A stretch of 64,000 nt of DNA from Ceraceosorus guamensis (GCF_003144195.1 NW_020290010.1:186001-250000); one strand, 5' to 3'; shown: positions 24,033 to 36,025, numbered from the stretch's first letter. Numbers and translations are program-made. Notes: generated from the letters alone by a model not told the origin.

Positions 24033-26883
24033 TCATTGCGCATCTTCACCATGCAGCTCATCCTTGATCGCCTTGATGGCCCTCTCGCTCGCTTCCTGCT
24101 CCTTCAACCTCTGGCTAGCCTGCGAATCCACTCCAGAAGCGGCTCTGAGTGCCGAAGATCTGTCTCCTCCGACTGCAAAAGCTCGAGTGAAGCTAAAAAC
24201 TTTACGTCGACGGGCGTTGAAGTCTGACAGGCTGCCAAACATCGCACCGACCAAAGCGAAAGGCTGTTAAAAGGCAGACTCAAGGTCTCAAGGCACGTCA
24301 GTACTCACGCTTCCATTATCGATAATCCTCGGTAGAAGTACTTTGAGAAACAAAGGAGGCACGAGTCAGCGATCGCAGGCTCAGCTCCTGCTCGAGGCAC
24401 AAGCTTCAGCTCACAAAGTAGTTCCACCAAGCCCCGATCCAATCCCTGATCAAGCCGAGGCTCAAGCCCTGCTCCTTTCTTCTCCTTCTCAGATTCTCCC
24501 TATCATCATCCCAGACTGCCAAGGCGCAGTACCTAGCAGCAATAATGAAGGGTCTGGCAGCACCGTGCGTCGTGTGTAAATTGTAGTCGAGTGAACGCGT
24601 GAGGTCGTTGATCTTCAGAACCATGAGCATCCGTCTAGGGACACGCCGAAGCATATCCAGGATGGAGACGAACAGGCCCTCTTTCGCCATGACGGTCTGC
24701 GACAAACAACAAACGTACATGAGCGGCAGCAGCATAGAAATTCTTGCAGGTCTCAGAACCTACTCACGTCGCGAATGTGCTCCTGCTCTTCGTCGCTCAC
24801 ATCATTTCCGGAGGTCGCGGGCTGATCGAGCAGACTACTGGCTCTCGGTCTGCCCTTGACTCCATGAGGGTTGCTGGGGTCGCTACCCTCCAATCCACTC
24901 TTTCCCGTGATGGCGCTCTCCAAAATAGGATAGAGCTCATCGGGGATATTCGCAATGAGAGAAGCCAGCCTTCGACGCTCTTTTTGCACTCTGGGGGTGC
25001 TAGGAGACAAGAGCGCGAGCCAGAAACGTGCATAGTCCGTGCGCAATTTTTTGTCGATGTCAAATGTAAGACCAAAGTCCAACAGAACGAGCTCGAAGTT
25101 GTAAGGGCTTCTGCTTCCAGGCAGCGCCGGCCGGATCAGCACATTGCCAGCATGAGGCTGCGGGGCACAATTGCTATCGCATCTCAGTCTTGCTTCTCAG
25201 AGCGTCTCTTCTTCACCCGAGCGCATTCGAACTCACGTCTCCGTGGAAAAATCCGTGCATGTACAGCATCTGAGCAAAGACCCTGCTTAATTCCTGACTG
25301 ACGCGATTTCTGTCGATTCCGTGCTTCTGAAGATAATTCAGGTCGTCGGGCCTCCTGCCGTCGATGTACTCCATGACCATGACCCTCTTTGACACATGCT
25401 CCACTTTGGGAATGTAGATGGCCGTCTTTTTGTAGTGGGCAAAGTCCGACACCATCTTGCGGGAAGATTCTGCTTCGTGGCGGAAGTCCAATTCCAGAGG
25501 TAGATTCTAAGTCGGCCACGCAGTGCAGGCAGGTAAGCTCCCAGCGCGCGCCCTGCTGATCTACAGCAAGCAAGGCTGCTCACCTCATTCATCTCCTCGG
25601 CCAGCCAGGTGAACTCGAATTGAGGGAATATGCGCTTGACCCACTTCACGAGGACATTCACAGTCTTGACATCGATGATGCTGAATCTCTCCACCTCGGG
25701 ATGCATGAGCTTCACAGCTTTCCACTGTCCCGTTTTCCTATCCTTTGCTCGATGTACCTGGGCCAGACTCGCGACGCCCAAAGGGTTTGCGTCAAATTCG
25801 GAGAACATTGCCTCAAATGTGGATCCTGTTTCTTGCCTGAACATGGCTTCCAAGGCTGGCAGCGGACTAGGTTCATTGGCATCTTGCAAAGGCCGAAGCG
25901 TCTGAGTATACTGCAAGGGTAGCAATGCGATCGAAGACATGTGTTGACCCAACTTGATGTACAATCCTCCATTCTCTTGCAGGGCTGCCAGCAATCTATG
26001 CGCAGAGCGCAGGTGACAATCTTCCAATTCGGCTTGCTCTGCCTCCTTCGACTCGTACTTGGCGTTGAGCGTCTTTCGGTAGTCCCACACGCACAGGGCC
26101 ACTGCAGTGGCAATCACTGTGCATCTGTGCGAGCGCGGGCGTAGAAAGGAATGAAAGCAGCCTTGCGAGATTAGCGCATGCTCGGAACAGTCGTGATTGG
26201 GATGCTTAGTATAGGGGCTGCTCTCACCTCTTGACCGCAATGACGGTATAATTTCCGGCACCTTTGCCAGCTTCTGCCTCTTTGACCCTCTTCTCCATCT
26301 CCTCCACCGAGATGTCGATGCCCTTGAGGGCAGGATGTTGTCGCTGACCCTGCGCTTCATCCGCATACACGCTCGAGTAAGTGAACCAAGCAGCCGCAGC
26401 TGCTCCCAACAACAAAGCAGCAACTACAGCCCCTTTTCGGCTCGTCTCTCTGAACTTAGCATGCGCTTGCTGCGTTTCGGCTGGATTGGGAACTGCAGGC
26501 TTGTCGAACACGATGGGATCGGGCTGAGCTGCGGGCGGAGGATAAGTCTTTCGGAAAGGTCTGCTATCCGATCCTTTTCCATGATGCTCGGATGCTGAGC
26601 TCGACGCATCGCTTCGAGCAGAAGAGGAAGAGGCAGCCGAGGTGCTTTTAGACTTGTTTCGAGGCTGCGAAGGAGGTTTCCAAGAATAAGTGGGAAATGC
26701 GGTGGATGTGGATGAGGAGGCATGCCTGGATGGCAGTGCGGATCTCAGCCCTGCACAAGCTGCGCAAGAGCTTGTCGGCGCCGCAGTCGTCCCCGAGCTT
26801 TGAAGACGAGCTCTTGCCCAGACGGGTCTGCTGGTGCTCGCTGCCTGCCGAAGCAGAGCTGCGCCCGACGAGCTTGCTAGCAT
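24033..26883 (-). CDS. MCP2: Mitochondrial ABC1/UbiB atypical kinase (MCP2/CQD2, ADCK1 type)
   Basis: Members of this family are atypical kinases or ATPases of the mitochondrial inner membrane linked to coenzyme Q and lipid balance. Seven exons (26883-26228, 26124-25584, 25506-25237, 25157-24768, 24696-24415, 24340-24309, 24231-24033) give 789 residues. The N-terminus is Ser/Arg-rich like a presequence, with a membrane helix near residue 155 (GAVVAALLLGAAAAAWF). Family marks are the KxGQ loop YIKLGQHMSS, GVASLAQVHRA, NLPLELDF, the catalytic HGDPHAGNVL (split by an intron) and LLDFGLTFDID. NLPLELDF and the spacing match ADCK1/Mcp2 rather than Coq8. The last splice uses an acceptor at 24232-24233, chosen because the nearer CAG would change frame. 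Confidence 0.92.
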
Positions 26884-27705
26884 GACGACCCAAGCAAGGT
26901 TGCCGCTCTATCTATCCGAGATTATCGAGCTTTGAGCGGACACATGCCTCGAATTGGCACGTATTGGAAGCTGTGAGTGCAGCAGGTGCAGAGATGGGTT
27001 GAGGTCAAGGAGGATGTATGCGATACTCCCCCATGCTTTTCGCCTTGTCATGACCAAACCGTGAATAGCGTGAATCGGAAGTCTTGCCCTCTGCCGTGTT
27101 CTCCACGATCCCCCGCACGCACGCACAAGCATCAGCTGCGTCATGCAACGTGACCTGTGACGTCCCCTGTTCTCACCGGTCGCATGTTTCCGGCCGGGCG
27201 AGATTCGTCAACGTCCGCCCGAAGCCCAAGTGTGAGAGTGCCGGAGCTCGTGAAATCGAAGTAGCGCATAAGAGAACTTCTAGACCATTCTGGCGGCCCG
27301 GACCCTGCGGGCTGGGAACTCGCGAGTGCGCACGCGCTGACGGGCGCTTGACCTCTGGTTGGCTGTCACAGCGAAGCGGCCCACCCGCTCGCGTTGGCGG
27401 CGAAGAAGCTCGTGCGGCCGCCGTGTCGTGAGTCCTGAGTGCACGCTCGCGCTTGAGCGTTGGCGATTTGTCACACGCGAGAAGGTTGCGACGGCGAGGG
27501 AGGGGCAAGGACGCCCACAATTCATCTCCCTCACGACGCAGCACTCGTGACTTAGACTTCTCGCCCTCGATTCGCACACTTCGCTAGCTGCGCATACCTC
27601 CAATCCCTCGATTCCGAAGAAAGCTCCCACGCTTGCGAACCTGCTCCTTCAAGTTCTTCCGAGGATTGCGAATATAAAGGCATCTGGTGCAGTGCAATAG
27701 CCGAG
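26884..27705. other. Bidirectional promoter between two mitochondrial genes
   Basis: This 822-bp gap separates divergent genes that both encode mitochondrial proteins (ABC1 kinase and NDUFS8). It is GC-rich with overlapping open frames on both strands (27084-27577) that I take as spurious. CCGTGAATAGCGTGAATC near 27058 is a weak variant of the dispersed motif. Confidence 0.55.
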
Positions 27706-28853
27706 ATGAGCTTGCCACGATCAGTTCTGCGCACAGCGCTTCAAGCGCGAGTAGGCCCCTCATCCGGCTCTCATTTCCTGGCCTCTCGTCTGGCCGCTCC
27801 CGCAAGCACTTCACAGTCATCAGCCTCATCTCTTCTCTCTCTTCGATCGATGAGCACATCCAGAATCGCGTGGCAAGCTGTTCCCAAGCAGGAGACGGGA
27901 CCAACAATTATTCCCGGAGACTCAATCGTTGCTGATCCAGCTGCCAAGCGGGAGGCCATCGGCAACGCTGCATCGTACGCTAATCCCTATGCAAAGGGTC
28001 CCAGCGCCATCGACAAGGCTGCGCACTTGTTCTTCTTCACCGAAATTCTTCGAGGTGAGTGGTGTACCATTACGAGCGCGAAGCATACAGAATGTGCCAA
28101 GGACATGGGCATGCTCGTGGCGTACGACTCCACCATGATGCTCCTGGTCGCCTTCAAGATCAGCGTCCCGCGTCTGCTCGCGATGCCCGCTCTCGCTGCC
28201 AAAAGACTCGAGAAACTCGAAACTTACTCGGGATCCCCTTCCTTCTTGCGCGCAGGCATGTGGATCGTCTTGGAAAACTTTTTCAGACCACCCTACACGA
28301 TCATGTATCCTTTCGAAGCCGGACCCTTGTCTCCTAGATTCCGTGGCGAGCACGCGTTGAGGAGGTACCCTACAGGAGAGGAGAGGTGTATTGGTGAGTA
28401 GATCAGCATGTCGAGGCAAGCACATCGAGACTGAGTGTCGATCTGTTCTGCAAATTGCCACACAGCATGCAAGCTTTGTGAAGCAATTTGCCCTGCGCAG
28501 GCCATCACCATCGAAGCCGAGCCCAGAGAAGACGGCGCTCGTCGTACCACAAGATATGGTGCGTGTGGCGACTTGTGCCTTTTCTGACGCAGCGTCGCTC
28601 TCGAAGCTGATCGTATTGCTATTGCTTCATGTATCTTCTCTCGATTGCAGATATCGACATGACGAAGTGCATTTACTGTGGTTATTGCGTCGAGGCTTGC
28701 CCCGTCGATGCGATTGTGGAGACGCAAAACGCAGAGTTTGCTACCGAGTGGCGAGAGGAGCTGCTGTACAACAAGGAAAAGTTGCTGGCCAACGGGGACA
28801 GATCGGAGGCGGAGTACGCTGCCAACTTGCGTCAGGACCACCTTTACCGTTGA
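27706..28853 (+). CDS. NDUFS8: NADH:ubiquinone oxidoreductase 23-kDa Fe-S subunit (TYKY/NuoI)
   Basis: A mitochondrial complex I subunit that carries electrons through two 4Fe-4S clusters towards ubiquinone. Four exons (27706-28054, 28256-28393, 28466-28558, 28651-28853) give 260 residues. The first 60 residues are Arg/Ser/Ala-rich, like a presequence. Both ferredoxin-type motifs are complete: [12 protein letters not shown], and [12 protein letters not shown] in exon 4. The conserved ends [13 protein letters not shown] and NLRQDHLYR are present. The first intron is 201 nt, contains no in-frame stop and is a multiple of three, so retention would add 67 residues without breaking the frame. Homologues lack this insert, which supports removing it. 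Confidence 0.96.
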
Positions 28854-29100
28854 GGCGCGAGGCGAAAGGATACAGGTGTGACGACGATGGTTCTAGCTAG
28901 TCACGCGCAAAGGCACACAACCCATTCTTTCTTTCATGACCGGCTCTATGCATTCGAGGTCCTTCGTCAATTTCATAGCAAGTTCACCGCAAGCATAGAC
29001 GTGGAGTATGAGATGCTATCAATTCCATGCGTAGAGGGGGGTAACCGAGAGTGGGGGCCACAGACGAGAGCGAACGAGATGACAAGAGGATTTATACGAG

Positions 29101-31296
29101 TCAGGCTAGAACGACTCGATGACCGCGATCTTCATCGTCGTCCCGGAGTGACAGATTGGTGCTGCCGCTTCCCCTAGCGATGAGCACAACCATGACGAGA
29201 GCATGAGCGACTGCAAAGATGACAGCCGTGGAGCACTGTCCCACCAATTGCAATGTTGGTCTGAGACCGAGGGCCAAATCGTCGCCGGCTGCGAATTTTA
29301 GGAATTGCAAGATTGCGAGGATGGCGAGGATGATCAGAGCTAGGATGAGATCTAGACGTAATCGTCGACGACGAGCTACGTGTTTGGAAGAAGCTAGCGC
29401 TGCGCTTCCGTTGGTGAGGGAGGAGCAGTGGATGTGGGAGACGTACAGACCGTAGGCTTCCCAGGCTGGAAGAATGGGCACGTCGGACATGACTGTACCG
29501 AGCGAAGCGCAGGAGAGACTGGACTGAGCCGATCGAGTGGATCGCAATGTGCTCTGTCGACTCATGCGCATCGATGACTTTTTCTGCTCTTGCATGCCGC
29601 GAGAGAATGCATGATTGGTCTGGCCGTTTCGATTTGCTCCTTGCCCCGATGCGTCGCAGCTGTTGGAGCTGGCCAGTTGTACCTTGCTGCTCTTTTCTTG
29701 CACATTGTGATGGTGATTTCTGTACGAAGCTCTTTCGGAGCCTGCGACGCCCATCACCTTGCGATCCTGGGCTCGATTCGAGCCAAAAAGCCGTGCGAGC
29801 TCAGCTCCGAAAAGATCTTCTGTGTCAAGCTTGATACCGTTTGTCGTGCCATTCGAAAGGGCCGATCTTCGCCTTTGCAACTCGGCACGATCGTCGTAAG
29901 GATTAGAAAAGAGGGCAGCACCGGGAGAACCAATGATGATTCCTAGACCTGCGCCAAAGTCTAGAGTTGCGTGGTTGGAATCGTTGCTGAGGGAAGTCAG
30001 ATCTCCAGGTCTGAGCTCTCTTGCGTCCCACGAACCAGCTCTGTCCATCTTGTCGCCGTGATAAGCCATGCGGGGCGCTTGACCATTCATATTGACAAAC
30101 CAATCCTCTTTGAATCCTCCTGGCACGTCGACCGCATCGCCTTGCTTCTCGATCGACCCATACGAAGAGCCGGAATCGGACCGCAACAATTCTGATGGTC
30201 TTCTGGATCTTCGGGATCGGGCCAAACGAGCAGCCGCAATCCTGGCGGGATGCGCTGGATCGGTGAAGCGATCAGCAGGACCGCAGCGCATAGCTTTGCT
30301 CATCTCATCATGCGGACCAGTAAAGGAGAAGGCGCTACCTCTACGACTTTGAGACAATCGAACCGCAAGTCGGCTCGCTTCTTCCTCTGCACTGCGAGCA
30401 GATAGCGTACAGTTTCTTTGAGCTCGCAGATTAACGAGCAGCAAGAGCAAAAGGAGGACTCCCAAGATCCCTCCCTTGACGTAGTCTACCTTTTCGATGG
30501 CATTCGCCAGCGCTTGTAGACGATCTGTCAGGGCGTTTGGGCTGCAGACCGGGTCCGTGTCAGAACAGGCTCCTCCGAAGATGTCCGAGTTGGCCGCATC
30601 AAGCAGAGCGGCCAAAGACGCTTGTACAGCTGACCATGCTGAAATGTTGCTCCGACTGGTGAGGACGAGCAGCGCGGTGCTGCCCAAAGCAGCAGACACG
30701 AGCGCCAGAGCGAGCAGAGCATTGTTGAATTTGACGAGCCGGGGAGAAGTGCGCCTATCCTTGGTGGGAGCAGAGATGCCGATCAGGAACAAGAATACCA
30801 AAGCTCCCATTCCAAAGGCTGCACTCTCCAGAATCTGAGCATTCCGTTCTCCGTCGTTGCTTAGGATCAACCTGTGCAAGATGGCGGCGGAGTTGCAAGC
30901 TAGAGCGGATAGTGAAAAGAGGGCGTAGAGAGGTCTCCAAGCGCTCCATTTGCTCCTTTGATTGTATTTGCTCTGACCTCCTTCGCAAGACCACAGATAC
31001 TTCGCTAGTCTGACCAGACCCCAAAGCAGGTCCGACGCGACGAAAAGACTCGCGAGGAGCAGAAGCGCCAGACAAGTAGCTTGCAAAGCCGGCACAGAGG
31101 AGGAGGTGACGGGCAATGCGCGGGTAAAGAGCGATGCTGTGCCGTTGGACGCGCTGCTCAGTGTGCTGTTGGCATTCACTTCCGTGCTGTTTTGCAAATC
31201 TGTCAATGAAGCTTGACGAGAAGAAATGTCCTTGGCAATTGATATGATGGAGCGGGCGAGGATGACGGCGGAAGGATCAGAGGAGGAAGTGTTCAT
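29101..31296 (-). CDS. Protein with seven predicted membrane helices, unknown function
   Basis: A single-exon frame of 731 residues from the ATG at 31296. The N-terminus (residues 1-70) has three NxT sequons (NST, NST, NGT). Hydrophobic segments lie at about 72-96, 120-144, 157-177, 190-214 and 274-292, then a roughly 350-residue Ser/Arg-rich hydrophilic loop, then two more at about 648-668 (LILALIILAILAILQFLKF) and 681-708. If the glycosylatable end is outside, the long loop lies in the cytosol between helices 5 and 6, the arrangement of a G-protein-coupled receptor. Two Cys in the helix 4-5 loop (GGAC, PVC) could pair. No receptor-family motif is recognised, so the call is topology only. 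The region upstream encodes a long pyrimidine-rich leader. Confidence 0.8.
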   Translation of the reverse strand: MNTSSSDPSAVILARSIISIAKDISSRQASLTDLQNSTEVNANSTLSSASNGTASLFTRALPVTSSSVPALQATCLALLLLASLFVASDLLWGLVRLAKYLWSCEGGQSKYNQRSKWSAWRPLYALFSLSALACNSAAILHRLILSNDGERNAQILESAAFGMGALVFLFLIGISAPTKDRRTSPRLVKFNNALLALALVSAALGSTALLVLTSRSNISAWSAVQASLAALLDAANSDIFGGACSDTDPVCSPNALTDRLQALANAIEKVDYVKGGILGVLLLLLLLVNLRAQRNCTLSARSAEEEASRLAVRLSQSRRGSAFSFTGPHDEMSKAMRCGPADRFTDPAHPARIAAARLARSRRSRRPSELLRSDSGSSYGSIEKQGDAVDVPGGFKEDWFVNMNGQAPRMAYHGDKMDRAGSWDARELRPGDLTSLSNDSNHATLDFGAGLGIIIGSPGAALFSNPYDDRAELQRRRSALSNGTTNGIKLDTEDLFGAELARLFGSNRAQDRKVMGVAGSERASYRNHHHNVQEKSSKVQLASSNSCDASGQGANRNGQTNHAFSRGMQEQKKSSMRMSRQSTLRSTRSAQSSLSCASLGTVMSDVPILPAWEAYGLYVSHIHCSSLTNGSAALASSKHVARRRRLRLDLILALIILAILAILQFLKFAAGDDLALGLRPTLQLVGQCSTAVIFAVAHALVMVVLIARGSGSTNLSLRDDDEDRGHRVVLA

Positions 31297-31428
31297 GATG
31301 AATCCAAGCACCACTTCTGCGCTTCAAATGCGAAAGGCGGGCCCCGCTACTACGTTTTCGGGGCTTGCTCGACCTGCGAGCAGCTGAGTAAAGACTGTGG
31401 GTCTGTCCGGACCTGCGGACGAAATGGC

Positions 31429-31560
31429 GAGAGGAGGAGGAGGAGGAGGAGTAAAAAGGGGACAGAAGAAAGAGATTGGAGAGATGAAGAAGAGGAAGGA
31501 GAAGAGAAAAGCAAGAGAAAAAGTGAGTGGGTAGAGAGTGTGTGGAGGAAGATGAAGGTG
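31429..31560 (-). promoter_or_regulatory. Long pyrimidine-rich leader/promoter tract
   Basis: On the minus strand this is an almost unbroken run of C and T, including a (TCC)n section, ending about 130 bp before the start codon of the seven-helix protein. CT-rich blocks mark transcription starts of many fungal genes. This is the most extreme one in the window. Confidence 0.55.
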
Positions 31561-32210
31561 GTGACTGGCTGGTCAGGGACCACAAAAACCGGCTTGCCGT
31601 GGCATTCAACGACGTACAAAGCCACGTCTTGAAATAAGCATGCATCATGACATGACGAGGGGTCGCTCGCTGTACCGCAGCCATGGCTTGCACCTTCTCT
31701 TGCCTTTCATGGTACCCTATCGCAGCGTGCTGGCTCACCCTCGAGCCTTGCGGGGCAGACTCGGGGAGCGTGCCAGGCCCACGAGCAGCGTGAGTCGTCG
31801 GACAGAGGCAGTGCGCAAAGGGCTGGCATGCCGAGGAGCAACAATCGTCAATGCGAATCACGAATGCGAATACGCATGCCGCGCTGTAGACGGGACTCTT
31901 GACTGGGACATGACTTGACTTGACTTTCCTCATTCAATGTTAGCGTGCTCATTCTCAACGGCAACGAAGAGTATGGAGTCCTGTCTTGCGAGACCACGAG
32001 CAGTGGTCCAGCGTGAGCGTTGAGCGGATGGATGGACGATTGGATGTATAAATGGATGGACGGTGATGCTCATCAAGCGCTAATCACGAACAGCTAGGAA
32101 AAGAGCCTTTGAACGTCTACCTACTGTGCTTGAACCTTCAGCTAGGCGGCCTCACGGTATACATGCGCACATGCGGTATCGGCGCTAGCGGTCCATGCAG
32201 ACGCATGCCT

Positions 32211-32244
<34 letters not shown>
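32211..32244. repeat. (CTGC)n microsatellite
   Basis: About 8.5 perfect tandem CTGC/CCTG units. It is non-coding and likely length-variable between strains. Confidence 0.95.
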
Positions 32245-32373
32245 ACACCCGTCCGCCTCACCTCGGTAATTGCAGCGCGGCGGACGGGATCGCCTCCCTC
32301 TTGGACGCTGTCTTTGTGTAGGGCGAAGAAGGGATGGTCCGCGTTGATTGATGCAGACACAGAAAGTGACTGT

Positions 32374-32427
32374 CACTGGGAGTGGGACTGTGACTGGGAA
32401 TGGGACTGGGACTGGGATTGGGACTGC
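32374..32427. repeat. Imperfect TGGGAC hexamer array
   Basis: About nine degenerate units of TGGGAC (variants TGGGAG, TGTGAC, TGGGAA, TGGGAT) in tandem. G-rich on the plus strand, non-coding. Confidence 0.85.
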
Positions 32428-32493
32428 GGGTCGCAGGAATCAAGAAACAAGATCGCGCTGCGACGGGAAGGGGAAGCTCACGATGCAAGATCA

Positions 32494-32518
32494 TTCACGA
32501 TTCACGAAGTCACGATTG
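32494..32518. repeat. Cluster of three TCACGA-core motifs
   Basis: ATTCACGATTCACGAAGTCACGATTG carries three overlapping copies of the dispersed TCGTGA/TCACGA element with A/T flanks. It is the densest cluster seen in the window and lies about 460 bp upstream of YVH1. Confidence 0.75.
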
Positions 32519-32977
32519 TTCCAGATACCATATCAGCAGGCGCGCGCGCGCGCGTGCAGCTAGCTCATCTATCTCATAGAGCTGCACGCTACAGCATGCA
32601 GCTATATAGGACAAGAGTCACAATTGTGACGAGGCTGAGCCGTGAGTCGTGAGTCGCGCGCATGATTCTCTGATTATTGGCACCGTCGGTTCGGTGCATG
32701 CTTGCCAAATTTGTGATTCGATTAGAATAGAGCCAAGCAGCAAGCTTGACATCTTAATATTGTAATCAAACGCTTGATCCAGAATAAGCTTTGGAGAGCC
32801 CCGGCCGAGACCCACAATCAAGAATAACAGACTTCGTTCACTTCTTCTTGTCCCCCCATTCGACTTCTCCGCAACCACTTTCGCGCATTGATCAAGTCTC
32901 GTTCGACCGTACCCGGCTGTTGTTGCACGTTTCAAGCACGTCAGCGCTGGGCGGAAATTCCTCGAGCGAGCGTCAAG

Positions 32978-34944
32978 ATGGACGAAGTGATTCCTCACTT
33001 GTGGCTTGGCGACCTGGCCTGCGCCTTGGCTCCCGATTATCTAGAGCTAGCAGGGGTGACGCACATTCTCACGGCCATGAAGCAGCGTCTTCCACCGCCT
33101 CCCATGCTTCCAGGCGGCCGAAGCATCTCTTCTTCCAGCATGCATCATGTCAAAGTGGATGATTTAGATGACGCACCCATCCTCGTCCATCTACCCGCCG
33201 CCGTCGATTGGCTAAAAGAAGCGTTGGATGAGACGTGGGTGGAAGCGGAGGAAGAAGGGGAAGAGGGTTGGTGGCAACCTGGAGAAAATGTCGTCTATGT
33301 CCATTGTCAGGCCGGCGTAAGTAGGAGCGCCACAATTGTCCTTGCCTACTTGATGCACACGCGCTCCCTCTCTCTGCAAGAAGCGCTCGAGCTGGTCAAG
33401 AGCAGGAGGTCTCACATCGAACCCAATGCTGGCTTCATGACCCAATTGGAATTGTACGAGGCGGGAGGGTGTGCGGTGGATGTGAGGCATCAACCAATCA
33501 GGAGGTTCCTCATGTCACAAACGAGCATCTTGAACGGCGATAGCATAGACGACGTCTTGCTGGCCTACTATCCAAGCCCTCCAGCTAGCGAGAGCAGACG
33601 AAGGAGCAGCAGCGCTACAAGCTCCGGATCTGGCAAACCGAAGCTCAGTCCAACCACGATGAGCCGAGTGAGCAGCAGATCGGGGGGAAGTGAGACTTTG
33701 GATTTATCCAAATCGCCTCCCCTACCTGCCGGAGCCGAGCTGCTAGATACAGATCCTCACCAGCGAGAAGCTTCATTAGCTGCACCCCGAGCAACCTCGA
33801 GCACAGAGTCATCCGCAACTATCGCACCATTACGTCCTGCGAAGCTGAAGTCGTCCGTGACGGGCCCGCCGAACATCGAGTTCAAAATCACTGCCAACAA
33901 TGGTCGACTTCCGGGCGGAGTGAAGAGTGTGCGGGGCAACGAAGGCATTCGAAATAGAGGCACTTTGCAACGACCCACCTTTCAAGGACCCAAATTGTCT
34001 TGCAAAATGTGCAGGAGGGAATTGGCGGCGAGCGATCATGTGGTGGATCATTTGCCCGGAAGCTCGAGCGGAAAGGGCACTTTTCAATCTAGAAGGAGGA
34101 AAAAGGACTGGGAGAAGTTGAGCAGGGAGGAAAAGTTTGGGTCTTCTTCTTCGGCTGCGAATGGCCCTAGAGGACCGCGAGGTTGGCAAGAGGCTCACGA
34201 TGGTGCGAATGTGGCTCAGGAAGAGCTGCCCAACGCTTTGGGCAGTGGAGAGACGAGTGCTTCGGACGCTGCATCAGTATCCGAAAGCGATCAGACGGGG
34301 CTTGGCGATCAAGCGATCCGGCAAGAAGGCGACGCAGTGGCGGAAAACCATTCTGCTTCCTCTGCTTCATCTTCGTCTGCCACACCCACACCTACACCCA
34401 CGCCCACGCCCACGCCCACACAGCGTCCGATGCAATCAGCCGCGGCGCTGAGCGCCTCTTTGCCACCGGCCCTAGCCGCGTTGCGTCTTGGTCGCTCATC
34501 CACCTCCACCACCTCTTCGGCGCCAGCGCCAGCGTTCGCGGACCGATCCGCATGGTCGCAATCAAACGATCATCAACGGACCAGATTGATCCACTCGAAC
34601 AATTGTAGCGCTTACTTTGTCGAACCGTTGCAGTGGATGTCTGCGCTGAAGGAAGGAGAGATTGCGGGCAAGTTGGATTGTCCTAATGCGCGGTGTGGAG
34701 CCAAGCTGGGAAACTGGGATTGGGCAGGCATGCAATGCGGATGGTGAGTGGCGCTTTGAGAGCCTCGGCAGCATTTCCCCCTTCTCCCCCGTCGAACCCG
34801 ACCTCGAGCTGAGTTGGGGGCACAGAACATTCGCACGCTTCGTCATGAACGCTGACATGGGCGAACTCGGCCTTTCAATACAGCGGGGAATGGATCACGC
34901 CGGCTTTTGCGTTACATCGGACCAAGGTGGACGAGGTCGGATAG
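32978..34944 (+). CDS. YVH1: Dual-specificity phosphatase YVH1 (DUSP12 type)
   Basis: In yeast Yvh1 releases Mrt4 from pre-60S ribosomes, a job done by its zinc domain, and also affects growth and sporulation. Two exons (32978-34743, 34884-34944) give 608 residues, longer than the usual 350-400. The catalytic domain (about 1-175) has VHCQAGVSRSAT at about residue 110, the intact HCxxGxxRS loop. A low-complexity stretch of about 300 residues, with a (TP)n run near 34382-34421, separates it from the C-terminal zinc domain, whose Cys lie in CKMC, DCPNARC and QCGCGEW. The last of these is completed only by the 61-nt second exon, which also supplies TPAFALHRTKVDE. The start at 32978 gives the family N-terminus MDEVIPHLWLGD. 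Confidence 0.95.
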
Positions 34945-36019
34945 AGCTGCGCCTTGCATGTGCAAAGAGGACCAACAATCATCAGCAATGCCATGTGACG
35001 CGATGGCAAGCACGTTTGTAACGAGGTGCTATGTCAATGCCCCTTTGGGCTCTTTTGGTAAGGCTGTGCAGCGTGAGATGGAGCATGTCGGCGCGATAGC
35101 TGATCACGAGTTGGCGGGGGGAGTGGAAGGCCAGATCCATCGCGCAACAGACAGCGAAGTCATTCTATCTCCCCGCCATATGACATCCGCCGACTCGATA
35201 CGGAATGTGAATGAGGAGCGACGAGCTGTTTTGGAGTACGAGTCGCGCACAAATGCCTCTCTTCCTTTTACACTTTCGGGCAGAGATTTGCCGCTCCATG
35301 CAACTCACAACTGCGAATGATCGCTCCCAGCTCGACGATGCGTGACTTGCGTGATTCGTGAAAAATGAACGATTGGGCGTGATCCGAGCGGAGCTTAGTC
35401 ACTCACGACTTTCCATCTTCGATATTTCGTGTATGACGTGCCCACTCCTTGCCTGACGATCTTGCAGTCAGGTGGAGAGGGCCAACGAAAGAGTCTATTC
35501 ACGTGATGATTTTGATTACGCCAAATCTGAACAAGATGACTCACAGACTCAAACCGCTCATCCCATCACTTGACCCGATGACACCTTGCGCGCATAATAA
35601 GCAGCTGCAGGGATCGTGGCCGGATATCACGAACAATCTTGATGAATCTGAATCGTGAATGCGGGCCATGCGGCACCACCTTTGGATAGGCGCGATGCGA
35701 TTCGGAGCGACACCGCGAGACGCGCGGCTGGCTGCGCGGAGCTGCACACGCGTCGCGTGATGTGGCTTGAGCTCGCGCACCACGCGTGTGGTGGGACTGA
35801 CGTGCTTCAGCCCGCGGCGCCCGCCACGCATGCACATATGCTGGTCGAGTCATGATGGATTTTAGAGATCTTATCGCGTGCTGATCTCACGTCTTGCATC
35901 AGGGACGTGACCGTAGTAGTGCGCAGCTGATGCCATGCGTGCATGCAGCGCGCACAGCAATTCGTGATTGTCTACGCAGGTGAGTCATCCAAATCCATGC
36001 TTGGACCCTCGCGCGTCAA

Positions 36020-36025
36020 TATAAG
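36020..36025 (+). promoter_or_regulatory. TATA-like element
   Basis: TATAAG followed within 40 bases by a pyrimidine-rich stretch. It would make a leader of about 700 nt for the gene starting at 36772. Assigned by position only. Confidence 0.35.

Larger units (their letters stand above)
31561..32977. other. Divergent intergenic region with simple repeats
   Basis: This 1.4 kb lies between the seven-helix gene (-) and YVH1 (+). No gene is supported. It has dispersed-motif copies at 31856-31864, 32082-32090 and 32494-32502, a CTGC tetranucleotide tract, a TGGGAC-like hexamer tract and a GC dinucleotide run at about 32540-32554. It is the most repeat-rich gap in the window. Confidence 0.6.
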
